Assembly: GCA_964035575.1 (NCBI GenBank)
Contig: OZ037877.1
Coordinates: forward strand, 248,001-312,000
Length of the DNA stretch: 64,000 bases
From: Rhynchopus sp. YZ270_cl-10
Taxonomy: Eukaryota; Euglenozoa; Diplonemea; Diplonemida; Diplonemidae
Direction of reading: 5' to 3'
Shown here piece by piece: positions 29,783 to 40,140 of the stretch. Every line of letters begins with the position of its first letter. Within the stretch, counting starts at the first letter, position 1. The translations under genes were made by a program, and so were the position numbers. The notes beneath the pieces were generated by a model. It was not told the origin of the DNA. It made no database searches and saw nothing but the letters and a program-made list of their open reading frames with translations.

Positions 29783-30376
29783 TTCAACACCAAAAAAAAG
29801 AAAAAAAGTTTATAAGATGAACCTAAGCCTCTCGTGCTTAGTCACCTTAAAAGCAAAACGTAGTACAGGTTTTTTGAAAACTTGGTTGTATTAGTGTAGC
29901 CACCACTTACTATCAATCATATGTGATTGATCGGAATCGACGAAATATGTAGCACGGCGGAACTAAACCTGATGGGGGGGAGGTGCTGTGATGTTTTTAT
30001 GTAGATCCACATAAAAACACTTGGAAAAAAAAGATTTAAAAAGAAATCACAAAACAGAAAATGAAAAGAATGAAGAGAGAGGAGAGAATACAATTATTGT
30101 GGGGAAAATAACGAAACAAAATGAACAAGCAAATATCTACTTACAAGAAACAAAAATATTGTTTGACAAAAAAAAAATATACGGTGGTCTGTTCATTAAA
30201 CCCAGAATGTTTGTAAGATGGGACTGAACCCTGCGCCTTGGCCACACTTCGAACAAAGTTGACTTGAAATACAAAGCCCTCTCGTGAACAGTGTACCTAA
30301 AACAAACAAAATACTGGGAGGGGGGAAAAGAGCAGCTGTCGGATTGTAAAAAAGGTACAAAAAAAGGGGGAGAGTT

Positions 30377-30426
30377 ATTGATGCAGGCACCTCCGACAGA
30401 CCCTGCAATACCCCCAGATGAAAGCA
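30377..30426 (+). repeat. Dispersed short repeat, family R3
   Basis: Reads TTGATGCAGGCACCTCCGAC, then TGACCC, then ATGCCATCCGGATGAAAGCA. Other copies: 2117-2174 (diverged), 34074-34140, 42348-42402, 45927-45962 and 52961-53011. The contained TCCGGA is a small palindrome. Often adjacent to R2. Confidence 0.7.
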
Positions 30427-30860
30427 CTGCAGCCAACAACAGGGTACACACAACCGCTCATCAGCCGGGGGAAAAAGAAAAAAACAAAAATTGTCTAAAA
30501 ATTGTCAGATGACCCTGAGCCTCTCGATTAGTGGGCACACAAGAGAAACGTTGGTGCAGATGAGGCCAGGCCTCGTAATTAGTCACCTTGCGTAGCAATT
30601 TAAAAAACCCCCCAAAAGACGGGGACCTCTCCCTGCGACGTTTTATCACAGGAAACTGCCGACCACATGCTTTCAAACACTCACACACACACACACACAT
30701 ATTACACATTCCCTTGAAGGAGCGACAACGAGATCACAAAAACAGAGCAGGTCTCGATTAAGTCACACCAAAAAAAGGGTTTCAAGACAATACTGTTCAT
30801 ATATTCAACAGAAACACTGTTAAAATCAAAAAAAAACAACACACTTCTCCTAAAAACACC

Positions 30861-32771
30861 TCACAACGTCCCTCTTGGGTAGACACTCCCTCCGAGCCCT
30901 CCTCTCGGGGACAGTGGTGGTCCCACTCCGCTTTGATGAGAGTACATGCCTAATGGCGACATCGCTGCTGACATCTGCTGTGGATGCACACCAGGCGACA
31001 ATGGCATCACCTGGTGATGCATCCCCCCCGGCGACAGAGGAGCCTGCTGGTGGTGCAACCCCGGGGAAATCGGGCGCACCGGAGATTCAAACACATCACC
31101 CACCGCTCCTGTATACCCCATAGTGTCGAGAAGGGTAGGAGTCACACCCGCCATCTGCATCTGCGTCGTACTGCTTGGTACCGGAGAGTAGAACTGAAGA
31201 GGGAGGGGGCGAGCCTGCGGGGACGTCGGGATCTGCTGTTGGTAGGGCGGGTTGGGGTTGTGGGGTTCTCTTGTCAGAACGTCGACGTTGCGCATCCGCA
31301 CCATTTGACGCCCATCTGGCGCAGGGAAATCAACCAACGCCACGGTCTCCCCTTCCTTTGTGGTCACCTGCCCCGCCACCACTCCGTCCACCCCATTTCC
31401 TACCTTCGCCTCAATAAGACCTCTGGTACGAACGATGGAGCCGGGAGGGGGGATCGAAAGGTCTGGTTGCATTTCAGGTATTTGGTTAAATCGTGCTACG
31501 AGACGTCCGTCGTTGTGTTCCAGATAGATTCGCTCTACGTCTGTCGTGCTGCGTACCTGCTGTCCATTGAGATGCGTCAATTGCCTGCCTTGGAATTGAA
31601 CCAACCCTGCACGGTCTGACGCAGAGTTGGGGAGAATCTCCATTAAGACCATGCCTTCGAGACGCATGCCTAGCGGCTCTTCTTTGCGTTTATCTATGAC
31701 CGCTTCGAAGGGTTCGACGGAGGCATCAGTAAACCGCAGTACCACCCTTGCAAGGTTCTTTCTCCCATCTAACGTCTGCATCGATGATACGGGCTCTCCA
31801 TTCATATGGGTCAACTTCATGCCAATGAAGCGTTGTGCCCCAGCGGCATACCCAGGGGAGTTGACAATGACATCACGCAGCTTCATGCCTACCAAACTCA
31901 ACCCCAACCCATCACCAGGCTGTTTGTCCACTACCAGCTCATATGCTGCTGCCTGGGTCATCGGTTGGGGGGCTTGCTGCTGTTGTTGTTGTGGGTAACC
32001 CATCTGCACCGGAACAGCAACCGGCACGGCAACCGGAACGTGAATGACCTGTGGAGGAGGAGGAGGAGGAGGAGCTGGGGCCTGTGGTGGGTTGAAGTAC
32101 AACGGCTCTCTCGGGGGGAGACGCTCTCTGTGGTCGCTGAGGGGGTGGTTGCCTGGAGAGGGGGACCGCCGTGGGGGGGTGATGCTCCGCAGGGCTCTGG
32201 CATTGGCGTTCGCAGAAGGTGATGATGGAGGAAGCAGTGGTGCACCGCCAAACCGCAGACGCACCTCATATGGTGTGCGCGACGCTGCCATGCAAATCTC
32301 GTCAAGAGAATTGACCGGCACTTCATTTACATGAGATACTCTGTGTCCAATGAACGGCAACGCACCGTGTCGGTCCGCAGTCGAACCGGGAACAACATTC
32401 TGCAGTATCGTCTCATCAAAGACACAGCCAATCTCACCGGAGCTCCCTTTAGGGATGACCAGCTCCGTTGAAGCAGGCTGGGGCGGCATGGGCGCGCTGT
32501 GGGGTGGTGGGGTTGGGGTGCTGAAGGTGAGTTTGATGGCAGGCTTGACCCGCTCTGCGGTCATGATGCGTGAGGCTTCGACCTCTGTGTGCACAGGAAT
32601 GTCGCTGATGTGCGTCAGCGTGAGGCCGACACACTCCTGCAGCATCGCCGAACTGCTTGCGGCGACGCTCTGCAGGACCATGCCCGACATGTTCATCCCA
32701 AGCGGGCCACGGCTTTGGTCAACTATGACACTTACAGTGCCGCCCACCTCAGGTCGGCCAGGCCACGGCAT
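30861..32771 (-). CDS. Four-PDZ scaffold protein with SH3-like and Pro-rich regions
   Basis: Single exon, 636 residues. Four PDZ-like repeats are seen at about 10-85, 103-178, 277-350 and 356-430; the last two are clearest: IGMKLTHMNGEPVSSM and FQGRQLTHLNGQQVRS, each preceded by a carboxylate-binding-loop-like GLGLSLVGM or PLGMRLEGM. Between the second and third is a Pro-rich low-complexity linker (QAPAPPPPPPPQ, then QQQQQQ). After the PDZ repeats comes a small beta-rich, SH3/Tudor-like segment (about 450-510, GSIVRTRGLIEAKVGNG). The C-terminal 120 residues are Pro/Ser/His/Gln-rich with LSPGxHxQ repeats. Such proteins tether membrane or signalling partners; the partners are unknown. PDZ repeats of this style are common in trypanosomatids, which supports the proposed lineage. 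Confidence 0.85.
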   Translation of the reverse strand: MPWPGRPEVGGTVSVIVDQSRGPLGMNMSGMVLQSVAASSSAMLQECVGLTLTHISDIPVHTEVEASRIMTAERVKPAIKLTFSTPTPPPHSAPMPPQPASTELVIPKGSSGEIGCVFDETILQNVVPGSTADRHGALPFIGHRVSHVNEVPVNSLDEICMAASRTPYEVRLRFGGAPLLPPSSPSANANARALRSITPPRRSPSPGNHPLSDHRERLPPREPLYFNPPQAPAPPPPPPPQVIHVPVAVPVAVPVQMGYPQQQQQQAPQPMTQAAAYELVVDKQPGDGLGLSLVGMKLRDVIVNSPGYAAGAQRFIGMKLTHMNGEPVSSMQTLDGRKNLARVVLRFTDASVEPFEAVIDKRKEEPLGMRLEGMVLMEILPNSASDRAGLVQFQGRQLTHLNGQQVRSTTDVERIYLEHNDGRLVARFNQIPEMQPDLSIPPPGSIVRTRGLIEAKVGNGVDGVVAGQVTTKEGETVALVDFPAPDGRQMVRMRNVDVLTREPHNPNPPYQQQIPTSPQARPLPLQFYSPVPSSTTQMQMAGVTPTLLDTMGYTGAVGDVFESPVRPISPGLHHQQAPLSPGGMHHQVMPLSPGVHPQQMSAAMSPLGMYSHQSGVGPPLSPRGGLGGSVYPRGTL

Positions 32772-33017
32772 TGTTCTGTTTTGTGTTTGTTTGCTTTTTT
32801 TTCCCCCTGTTGGTTGGAGTGGGTGAAATGGAGTAGGGAGGAACTCTGAGGAGGAGGGGGAGGTCGCGGCGGTTCGTTGGGTTGACGAAAAAGGGGGGAA
32901 AGAAGAGTGTTGAAAGCCTAGGATGAGAATAAGGTGTTTTGATAACGACTGGGGGAAAGACTGTGGCGAACCTCAAATAAGGTGGAAAGGTACTTTTTTT
33001 CTTTTTGTGTGATAACT

Positions 33018-34017
33018 TGTTAACCCTTTATGGACCACGGCCGTATTTTGCGTTTTGCTATGATTGTCTCTCACATAGGTAAAATGAGATCCGATGCATA
33101 TTTTTGATCGTACCTGGCCGCAATTGAAAGATTTTGAGCAGATCTTTCAAATGGAGCAGAAATCGAAATAAAATGAGAAAAATGGAAAATGGAAAATTGA
33201 GGAGAGCTGATATTTTTTCCTGAAAATTTTGAAGAAAAAAATTATTCCGGCTGCGCACCTGTTTTTTCGGTATTCGAAAATGGCTTTATTTGAAAGATCG
33301 GTTCAAAATCTTTCAAAAGAAAGAAAAATCGATCAAAAAGTCCTAGTAGATAATGTCTCACTGCATGGAGAGAAGGTACCAACCAGCTAAATATACCGTA
33401 ATTGTACAGAGGTTGGACAGTACAAAAGTTGGGGCTTTTGGGGCTTTTGGCCAACTTGGCCTGGTGTTGAACGCCGCATCCCCCGCACATGTAATCTGCT
33501 TTTAGCCGCCTGTTTCCCAAGCAAGAAGAAGTTGTCGACCAACACCCTCCTGCCAGTGTCTCTGTACCTTGACTGTGTTGATACAGCTTCTTTTGTACAA
33601 TGTCCCCCAAAAGACAAAGGGCAATAAATACACGGAGAAGAGGCACAGCCAGTTCAGGGTCAGGAACTGCTACGACGAGTGTTACTTTGCCCGGTCGCAG
33701 ATATTTTCCATTATTTTAGTTTTGTTCTGAAAACCGTACAAAATGGTTCCCTTCACACCAAAGTTTGAATCCTCTGATGACTCAAGCTCGCCAGAGTAGT
33801 TCATTATTCCCAAAATATACCCGAAAAAGTCGAAAATTTGGAAATGCCTCGATTTGGTGACAGTGTATGAGAGTGTCAAAATAAATTGAATCTTGCTTCT
33901 TTGGAAAGATTTCACATCAAATCTTTCCACTAAAAAAAAAATCGCTGAAAAAGTCCGAGTAGAAGCCATGTTAAGCATTTTCGTGGATATATATATCCTC
34001 TTGGTCCATAAAGGGTT
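33018..34017. mobile_element. Possible inverted-repeat element of about 1.0 kb
   Basis: The left edge reads TAACCCTTTATGGACCACGG (33020) and the right edge reads TTGGTCCATAAAGGGTTA (ending about 34018), which is its reverse complement over about 15 bases (TAACCCTTTATGGACCA). Inside, matching stretches also appear in inverse order: TTTGAAAGATCGGTTCAAAATCTTTC and GAAAGATTTCACATCAAATC-type motifs, and 'AGTCCTAGTAGA' against 'GTCCGAGTAGA'. This suggests a non-autonomous transposon, or two such units. No target duplication could be fixed. Confidence 0.4.
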
Positions 34018-34547
34018 AAAGGGAAGAAAGAGAACAAACACACAGCGAAAAAGAAGAAGAGGGGGAAATAGTTATTGATGCAGGGCACCTCCCGACTGAC
34101 CTACGATGGCTGGACGTAAAAATTGCATCCGGGGGCTCTGTGGCACTTCCTCCTGAAACTCTGTGGTCAGACTATGGCCTTGAAAAAAAGTAGAGTTGAA
34201 ATACAAAGCCCTCTCACAGTGTACTTATCTCTACCTAAAAAAAATATGGGTTTTGTGTGTTAAAGTGTTAGGGGTAAAGGAATGGGGAGAACTTAAAAAA
34301 ACAAAAAGGGCAGAAACGAAATAATGGGGAACTCTGGGGTGTTTTTAGGGGGTTATTAATTTTGGCGCGAATTTATGTTTACTATGACATCTCCATCCAC
34401 CACTCCAGTCGCCTTCCCCGCAAAAGAGAATTCAAAATGGTCTGTCCACGATACGGAAAGCGGTACCAAACATTTCTGCCACAGAGGTGCCAACAAACCG
34501 GGACGAGAACAATGCAGAACACCCCCGCGGGGAGGAGAAGTGTGGCG

Positions 34548-34687
34548 TGCCAGCAGTGCCAGCAGTGCCAGCAGTGCCAGCAGTGCCAGCAGTGCCAGCA
34601 GTGCCAGCAGTGCCAGCAGTGCCAGCAGTGCCAGCAGTGCCAGCAGTGCCAGCAGTGCCAGCAGTGCCAGCAGTGCCAGCAGTGCCA
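34548..34687. repeat. 9-bp minisatellite (TGCCAGCAG)n
   Basis: About 15.5 perfect tandem copies. Because the unit is a multiple of three and has no stop on either strand, all six frames stay open (Ser-Ser-Ala, Gln-Gln-Cys and Pro-Ala-Val on plus; Leu-Leu-Ala, Trp-His-Cys and Gly-Thr-Ala on minus), which creates several spurious ORFs of 100-180 codons. Confidence 0.95.
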
Positions 34688-35331
34688 ATTCCACAACTAT
34701 CACCACCACGCCAAAATTAGTGGGTTTTGCACCAAACCCAATACACACCCACCACCTTTTTGCGGCACAACGCGCTATGCATGTGACCACTTTACTTCAC
34801 TTACCCACAATGAAAAGGCAAGCACCAGCGTCGCTCTTCCATTTAGCAATCCTATTTCTCTTTGACAGCTGCTTAAGTTTTTTTTCTTTTGTTTTTACTT
34901 TTTCTCGTGTAAATACATGAAAAGGAGAAAAGGGTCAGTAGAGGGGGGAGATTTATTAAAAAGAAAACCAGGGTTTGGGCATATGACCACCACGCATATT
35001 CATTTTATACATTGACATCAGTGCATAAAAGGGGTTTACAAGACGCACCTGAGCCTCAGAGACCACAAAGAGACCACTTTTTTGTGAACACAAAAAAAAA
35101 AAGGTTTTCACATACAACCCCACACACACACCCTTGGCTTTTCCGCAACATTTTCGTGTTTTGCGTATTGTGACTCCCCCCTCCCCCCTCCCCCTCCCCT
35201 CCCCATCTCGCCCCTTCCCCCAAATTTTAAATGTACACTACTCTCTCCCAGGTCTATTCTTCCCTGAGGGTGGGACGGCTTCTCCACGACATGAGAACAT
35301 TTTTTAATTTTATTTTCATTCATGAAAAGAA

Positions 35332-36698
35332 TCAACTTGGACAATATGCGTGCTTCTCTGGGAAGGAACAGCCGTGGTTTTTGATGATGGTTTGCGCAGA
35401 GTACTGAGCAGCACGGATGCAGTCGTCTACGGGTTTGTGCTGTGCAAGCTGCGAGAGGAAGCCGCCCACGAAGGCGTCACCTGCACCATTTAGGTCAACT
35501 ATCTCTTCAGTTGGCAGACGTGGTGTGATGTAGTCCGTGATGCCGCCAGCTGTGGCGACCACGGTGGGATCGCTTCCGTGCGTTATTATGACATATCGAG
35601 GGCGTTCGTTGTTGATCTTCTCGCCCTGCGCCAGACGTATGGCCACAGCGAGGTGGTCATCCGTTGCCCCCCACCCTTGCGCAGAGCTGTAAGCCAGCGC
35701 GTCGTTTTTGTTGCCAAACAGAAAGTCGACGTAGGGCATGATCTCCCGCCAGATGTCCTTGAAGGCGTCGCATAGGTACGGCGCAGAGAGGTTCATGGCG
35801 AAGACTTTGTTGTGCTGCGCGCAGTGCTTTGCAAGGAGCAGGGGCGCTTCGGGGCTGCTGATGGTGTTCAGGAAGAAGCCGGCTGAGTAGAAGATGCCTG
35901 CAGAGGAGATCACTGTGGGATTATGTTGTAAAGAAAGTTGACTTCAAAATACAAAAGCCCTCTTGTGACAGTGTACCTTGGTACAATGACCGGCTGTACC
36001 GGGGTGGACACCATGCAGTACTACAATTTAAGTTGAAGCTTTTTTGCATACCGTTTTGCACCTCGCTGCACCGAAAATGTGGCATTGAGAACTGAAGTGC
36101 GGCACCAAGGTTTGCTATAAGGGCGCGCTCCTTCCCTGCAATGAGGCAGGCGCAGGTGCCCTGTGTGAAGAAAAGAGGTGAGCAGAAGAAAAGAAGACAC
36201 CATCATACCGTGGGAAAGTCACTTACCCGCTCCAGGATCGGCGTCACACCACACTTTTGCAGCGAGGTTGTTAGTATCCTTCCGAACTGTTGTGTAATTA
36301 TTTATTTTTTCGACAAATTGTTGGAGTGTAGTTGCCTCGGTTGTGTTGCCGCAGTGTTGTGCAAATCTCCACCACTTTTTTCCCCCCAAATATTTTCCCC
36401 ATACCTCATCATCCCCGATAGTCCCACTGAAGCTGCAGGCACCCGGGAGTAACCATTGGCAGACGCGTATCGCGTTCATCGTTGCACCACCTGGGACGTG
36501 CTCGACATCAGCGCGTCGTGTCACCTCTTGGTATACGGGGAGCTGGGCGGGGGTTGCAAGCATGGTCTGTCCGGGGCTAACGTCGTACTTCTCCAGAAAC
36601 TGCGAATCAACGTGAGACGAAATGTCCAACAACGGATGCCCAAACCCGACCACACCTAGTGGTTCCACCGCTCTCCTAGGGTCATCAGTCCCAGGCAT
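35332..36698 (-). CDS. Adenosine kinase
   Basis: Four exons: 36405-36698, 36209-36286, 36052-36160 and 35332-35912. Introns of 118, 48 and 139 nt have donors GTATGG, GTATGA and GTATGC; all phases close to 353 residues, the usual size for the family. The enzyme phosphorylates adenosine to AMP with ATP (purine salvage). Motifs of the PfkB family: VVGFGHPLLDISS at the N-terminus, VPGGATMNAIRVCQWLL (substrate side), GTIGDDE joined to FGRILTTSL, FPTGTCACLIAGKERAL, and the C-terminal ATP/anion-hole signature DLNGAGDAFVGGFL with the catalytic Asp. Exon 2 is read in a different frame from the long ORF that spans it. The start follows a run of T, GCCTGCCAG and a 19-nt leader. Introns 1 and 3 contain repeats R5 and R2. 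Confidence 0.95.
36310..36372 (+). repeat. Dispersed short repeat, family R5 (in adenosine kinase intron 1)
   Basis: Reads GACAAATTGTTGGAGTGTAG, TTGCCTCGGTTGTGTTGCCG, CAGTGTTGTGCAAATCTCCA. Other copies: 46066-46130, 54750-54813 (intron 2 of the 280-residue gene) and about 58663-58735. All share the same orientation, opposite to the genes. Confidence 0.75.
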
Positions 36699-36717
36699 GC
36701 CAAAGCCTTCTGATAGT

Positions 36718-36719
36718 CT
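36718..36719 (-). promoter_or_regulatory. Putative trans-splice acceptor of adenosine kinase
   Basis: On the minus strand a run of about 14 T, then GCCTGCCAG, precedes a 19-nt leader and the ATG. Comparable tract-plus-AG sites precede SMNDC1 (AG at 61577-61578, leader 35 nt), the molybdenum cofactor gene (AG at 63880-63881, leader 14 nt), the 280-residue gene (AG at 58359-58360, leader 24 nt) and the BILBO1-like gene (AG at 51745-51746, leader 20 nt). Spliced-leader addition is inferred from lineage; a cis-spliced non-coding exon would look the same. Confidence 0.5.
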
Positions 36720-37126
36720 GGCAGGCAAAAAAAAAAAAAACTTAAAAAAACACACAAATTGATCAGATAAACCTGAGCTTCACGTACTTAGTCACCTAAG
36801 AAAAAAAGGAGGAAGAGGAAGAGGAGGAAAGAGAGTAATATTACACAACCCCTCAAATTGAAGGGGCGGAAAAGAAAGAGGGGGTATCACAAGAAAGGGG
36901 GGGGGGGGGGGTTGTGTGGTGTAAATTGCCCCCTTTTTTGGTGGTTGGAGGAGGGGGGTTTTGAAAAGGAGAACAAAAAAAGAGAATAAATCTTTTTTTT
37001 TTTTTTTTTCGCAAAATAATTTTTGTGCATTTTTTTCACCCCCAAGAATATCACACAAAACCCTCCCCACCCCCCCCATTATTTCCTATTGTCGAGAATT
37101 TTTTTTTTTTTTCAAAAAAAAAAAAA
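36720..37126. other. Short spacer, homopolymer-rich
   Basis: A diverged R1 copy (36766-36798) followed by purine/pyrimidine tracts and poly-T, poly-A and poly-G runs. No coding sequence is seen. The pyrimidine tract before the adenosine kinase start lies at its left edge. Confidence 0.6.
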
Positions 37127-38432
37127 TTATGTAACCCTACCGACCCTACCTGACTTCATCCATGGGTTGCTGTACTTCATTCCTTGCCGAACACCTTTGA
37201 CACCCATGTGGCGTCCTTTGGTTGAGTCCATTCTCCGTCTATGGCAATCAGTGTTGCCTCTCTTCTTGAGAGAAAACCCTTGAATGCCTGAGTAGTACGC
37301 AGACCATCCCGAGCCCGCTCCGATCCCACTGCGGCGCTCCGTTTGCGCACGGTATTTGTTAACGAACGGCTGTGTTGCCTCGAAGTCATCACGGTAGTGG
37401 CTTCGCTTATAGGAGTAGCCTTCAGGCTGACCCCAACGTGGGAAGGGTGAATACCACTTCCAACTCGAAACAAGGTTGACATCTGCCATGAACGGTTTGC
37501 TGACACTGAGGGGAGGGGAGAAATGTGAAGAAGTTGGCAGAGGGGGTTAAAAAAAAAAGAGTTTATAAGATGATCCTTAGCCTCTCGTGCTTAGTCACCT
37601 CTTTAAAAAAATTATGTTGGACGGTAATACAACTGACGGGACGAGTTTTTTTTTTGGTTTTTTGGGTCGAACGCGGAGGGACGTATTGCCCACCACAACA
37701 TATTGCTGCGGTTCGCACAACACGCAAACACGGAGTGTTTCCAGTGGAAGTGGGAGTACGAAAAAAGATGGCACCTCACACAGAACGCCAACCATTGGGC
37801 AAACGAGGAAACAACCTTGACGTGGATTGAGCATCTAGAACCCACCACTGCAATAATCAAGAACGCTGAGCAAATGAACACTGTCGGTTAGGTTTTTGTG
37901 GGCAACAGACAGAGCTGGTGAGGGCAGAGCTGGAGCAGATAGCCGTGTTGTTTGACTGTGGCGATCCCTGCCGTTCACACCGCATCCCTTCAGCCCATAG
38001 ATATTGGCCTTCGTGAAGCAGGGGCTGAGGAGATGCTCGAAGTGGTTTGGAAAGAAGGTGGCCAGGACCTTCAAGAGCAGAAGGAAGCCTGAAGGGAATC
38101 TTATTTAGAAGACACACCGGGAGACAACAATAGGCGAAGGACTGTGAAGTCGTCCTCTCACTCACTTCTCCAAGAAAAACCCCCCTCCAGCCCAAAAAGT
38201 GGAAACGCGCCAAACAAACACTGATCGTAAAAATGTTGTGACCTTTTTCCGGGTTTCAACGAGAGTTTGACCTTTTTTACGGTCAGTATAATATTAGTAT
38301 GCTACTGGTACAAGGTGTTTGTTGTGGGGGTGATGAGAAGGGGAAGGTGAAGGGGATGCTAAAAACATACGGTGTCGCCCATCCCCTCGCAAAGAAGTAC
38401 GTCGCCTTCGGCCCTCCGTAGATGTGCGCCAT
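37127..38432 (-). CDS. Small basic protein of unknown function (146 aa)
   Basis: Two exons: 38371-38432 and 37127-37505, separated by an 865-nt intron with donor GTATGT and acceptor CCCCTCAG. The CC left over from exon 1 completes a Pro codon with the T of exon 2, and the frame closes at 146 residues. Exon 1 encodes MAHIYGGPKATYFFARGWAT; exon 2 encodes a Trp/Tyr/Arg/Gly-rich sequence (WKWYSPFPRWGQPEGYSYKR, later GWSAYYSGIQGFSLKKRG). No membrane segment is seen. The composition resembles small euglenozoan mitochondrial complex or ribosomal subunits, but no family is recognised. A second donor-like site (CAG|GTAGGG) lies five codons before the stop, so one more exon cannot be excluded. The intron contains an R1 copy and a P-loop fossil. 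Confidence 0.7.
37850..38110 (+). pseudogene. Third fragment of the P-loop-like fossil
   Basis: Shares AAGAACGCTGAGCAAATG and CAACAGACAGAGCTGGTGAG with the copy at 26490-26976. It is truncated and broken, and lies within the intron of the 146-residue gene on the opposite strand. Confidence 0.55.
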
Positions 38433-39584
38433 GGTGCTTGGTGTGTGGCACTCTGGCTCTTCTCAAGTGCAGAGTGTGCACACACACACAGTTACCCTCC
38501 CCTCCCTCTGTTAGGGACTTTGTGCATGTGTGTATGGTGGGTGAGTGGAAGAGGGGACAAAAAAAAGGCAAATTTTGATTTGAAATACCACGGCCTTCTT
38601 GCGCTACAGTGCACCTCAGCAGGGGGTAGCCCCCCTCAACCATGCAGTCCTCTCTACATGCAAAGATTCGACCTCTTTTTTGGGGGACACAAACTATCTG
38701 TTGGAACAAAAAAGGGGGGAAACTGCAAAAAAAAATCCTTTATTTTATATTCAGCGAGAGAGAGGAGGGAGAGAGCAGAGCGAGTGGCATAAAAAGAAAA
38801 CTACAAAATCCTGTGAACAGATATGAGAGATAAAGTGCATCGTGCTGGAATCAAAGAAGATATGACGCAATACTGAGCCCTCTTCGTGACATAGAGAGTT
38901 GGAGAAAAAAAAGAGTCACTCTGCCCTGTACAAGGCTGAACGTATACCTGTATACCTTTGGTACAACCGAAAAAAAGGTAGAGTTGAAATACAAAACCCT
39001 CTCGTGACAGTCTCGTGAAACTTACAAAAAAAAAGCTTTGTAAGATGAATTATGCCTCACGTGAAAGGCACATCTTTTACCACTGTCGTTATCGTGCTGG
39101 AACACGTTTGGGTTTGACATTTTTTTGGATGAGAGAGACCTCACCCAGGGGTCCTAACGCTGTTCTCAAAAAAATTAAAAATGGTAACTTCAAGGTCACT
39201 TCTCGTTTTTTGGGGAGGGAAAAAAAAAACTTTCCCCCTCAGAGGCGGTAGGCAGCAACGAAAGTGAAGTTTAAAAAAGTGCAAATTCCTCGGACATACA
39301 CTGGACGTTGGTTATCGCCGTATCATAGGGACGGGGTACTAGATAAGATTTTTTTCGTCAGGCAATTTCGGGGTCTCGCGGTTTGGTGTCACAGTTTTGC
39401 TTCTTACCACGAACAACACAACACAGATGCCAGATGTTTTTCTCAACCCTTTCTCTGCGGGAAAGCCTCCCCTCCTCAGTGCAGCTTTGGCAGCTTTGTA
39501 GCCACTGGTGCAAGCCGTAGTGGGTGTCAGCCTTCTTATCAGTAACCTCAGTACATTGATAAAAAGAAACGGCGGCCATAACAC

Positions 39585-39720
39585 CCAAAAGTTCCTGGCG
39601 AAGCCACGGTACGCAACATTTCTAAAAATGTTGCCATAAAATGGCACTTTCGTTGGTAAATCCGTAAATTTTACTTCCATGTTTTGCTAAAACGAAAGCT
39701 TTTGGCGAAGCCACGGTACG
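39585..39720 (-). repeat. Dispersed repeat with coding-like character
   Basis: AAAAGTTCCTGGCGAAGCCA then CGGTACGCAACATTTC occurs at 39587-39623 and, slightly altered, at 39697-39732 and 47457-47492. On the minus strand each begins MLRTVASP and continues in different ways. A small coding segment spread by duplication or carried by an element is possible. Confidence 0.55.
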
Positions 39721-40140
39721 CAACATTTCAAAAAATTGCGCTAAAATTGTACATTGTGGCACCCGCAGCCCTGCAGACCACTGATCTTGGCAAAAAGAAG
39801 AAAAATCCCGAAGCATGCTCAAATAAGATTCGCAAAGAACAAGCTCCAACGTGTTCCCGGTGTATGTTAAGTATCCGAGGTAACTTCGTGACACCGGATT
39901 TTAAAAATAAAAAAGGTCACTTTTTAGGGCACTTTTCGAAGGTCACTTCGAAGTGACCTTCGGATTTCAAAAAAATAAAAAAGGTCACTTCAGAAGTGGT
40001 AAAAGTTACCACTCTTAGGACCCCTGACCTCACCCCATTTACTAAGAAGAAGAATAAAGGAGACAAAGAGCCCCATAGAACGTACTGCAACAATTTTGTT
40101 TGATTATAGACTACGATCGCTAGATCGCAGCCACGGTTTT

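Larger units (their letters stand above)
29021..30860. other. Spacer downstream of the PDZ gene
   Basis: Contains the second hAT MITE (29485-29782), R1 (29810-29849), R4 (29873-29905), R2 (30257-30298), R3 (30377-30426) and a diverged R1 (30508-30590), packed within about 1.1 kb. A short (AC)n run lies at about 30680-30700. No gene is seen. Confidence 0.6.
32772..35331. other. Spacer between adenosine kinase and the PDZ gene
   Basis: No gene is supported. It includes two segments near 33010-33060 and 33990-34020 that begin or end with 'TAACCCTTTATGGACCA' in opposite orientation, so about 33018-34017 may be an inverted-end element. R3 (34074-34140) and R2 (34187-34226) follow, then a 9-bp minisatellite (34548-34687). 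The minus strand near 33430-33620 has short coding-like frames, but none has a start, splice signals or a recognisable domain. Confidence 0.5.

Noticed and set aside
34356-34920. ORFs of 100-180 codons across the TGCCAGCAG array
   Set aside because: The array is open in all six frames; flanking parts show no start context, splice sites or domains, and no frame is clearly better than the others.
36219-36755. The 178-codon frame spanning adenosine kinase exons 1-2 read straight through
   Set aside because: It runs through an intron containing repeat R5. Splicing at GTATGG restores the family sequence GDDE-FGRIL in another frame.
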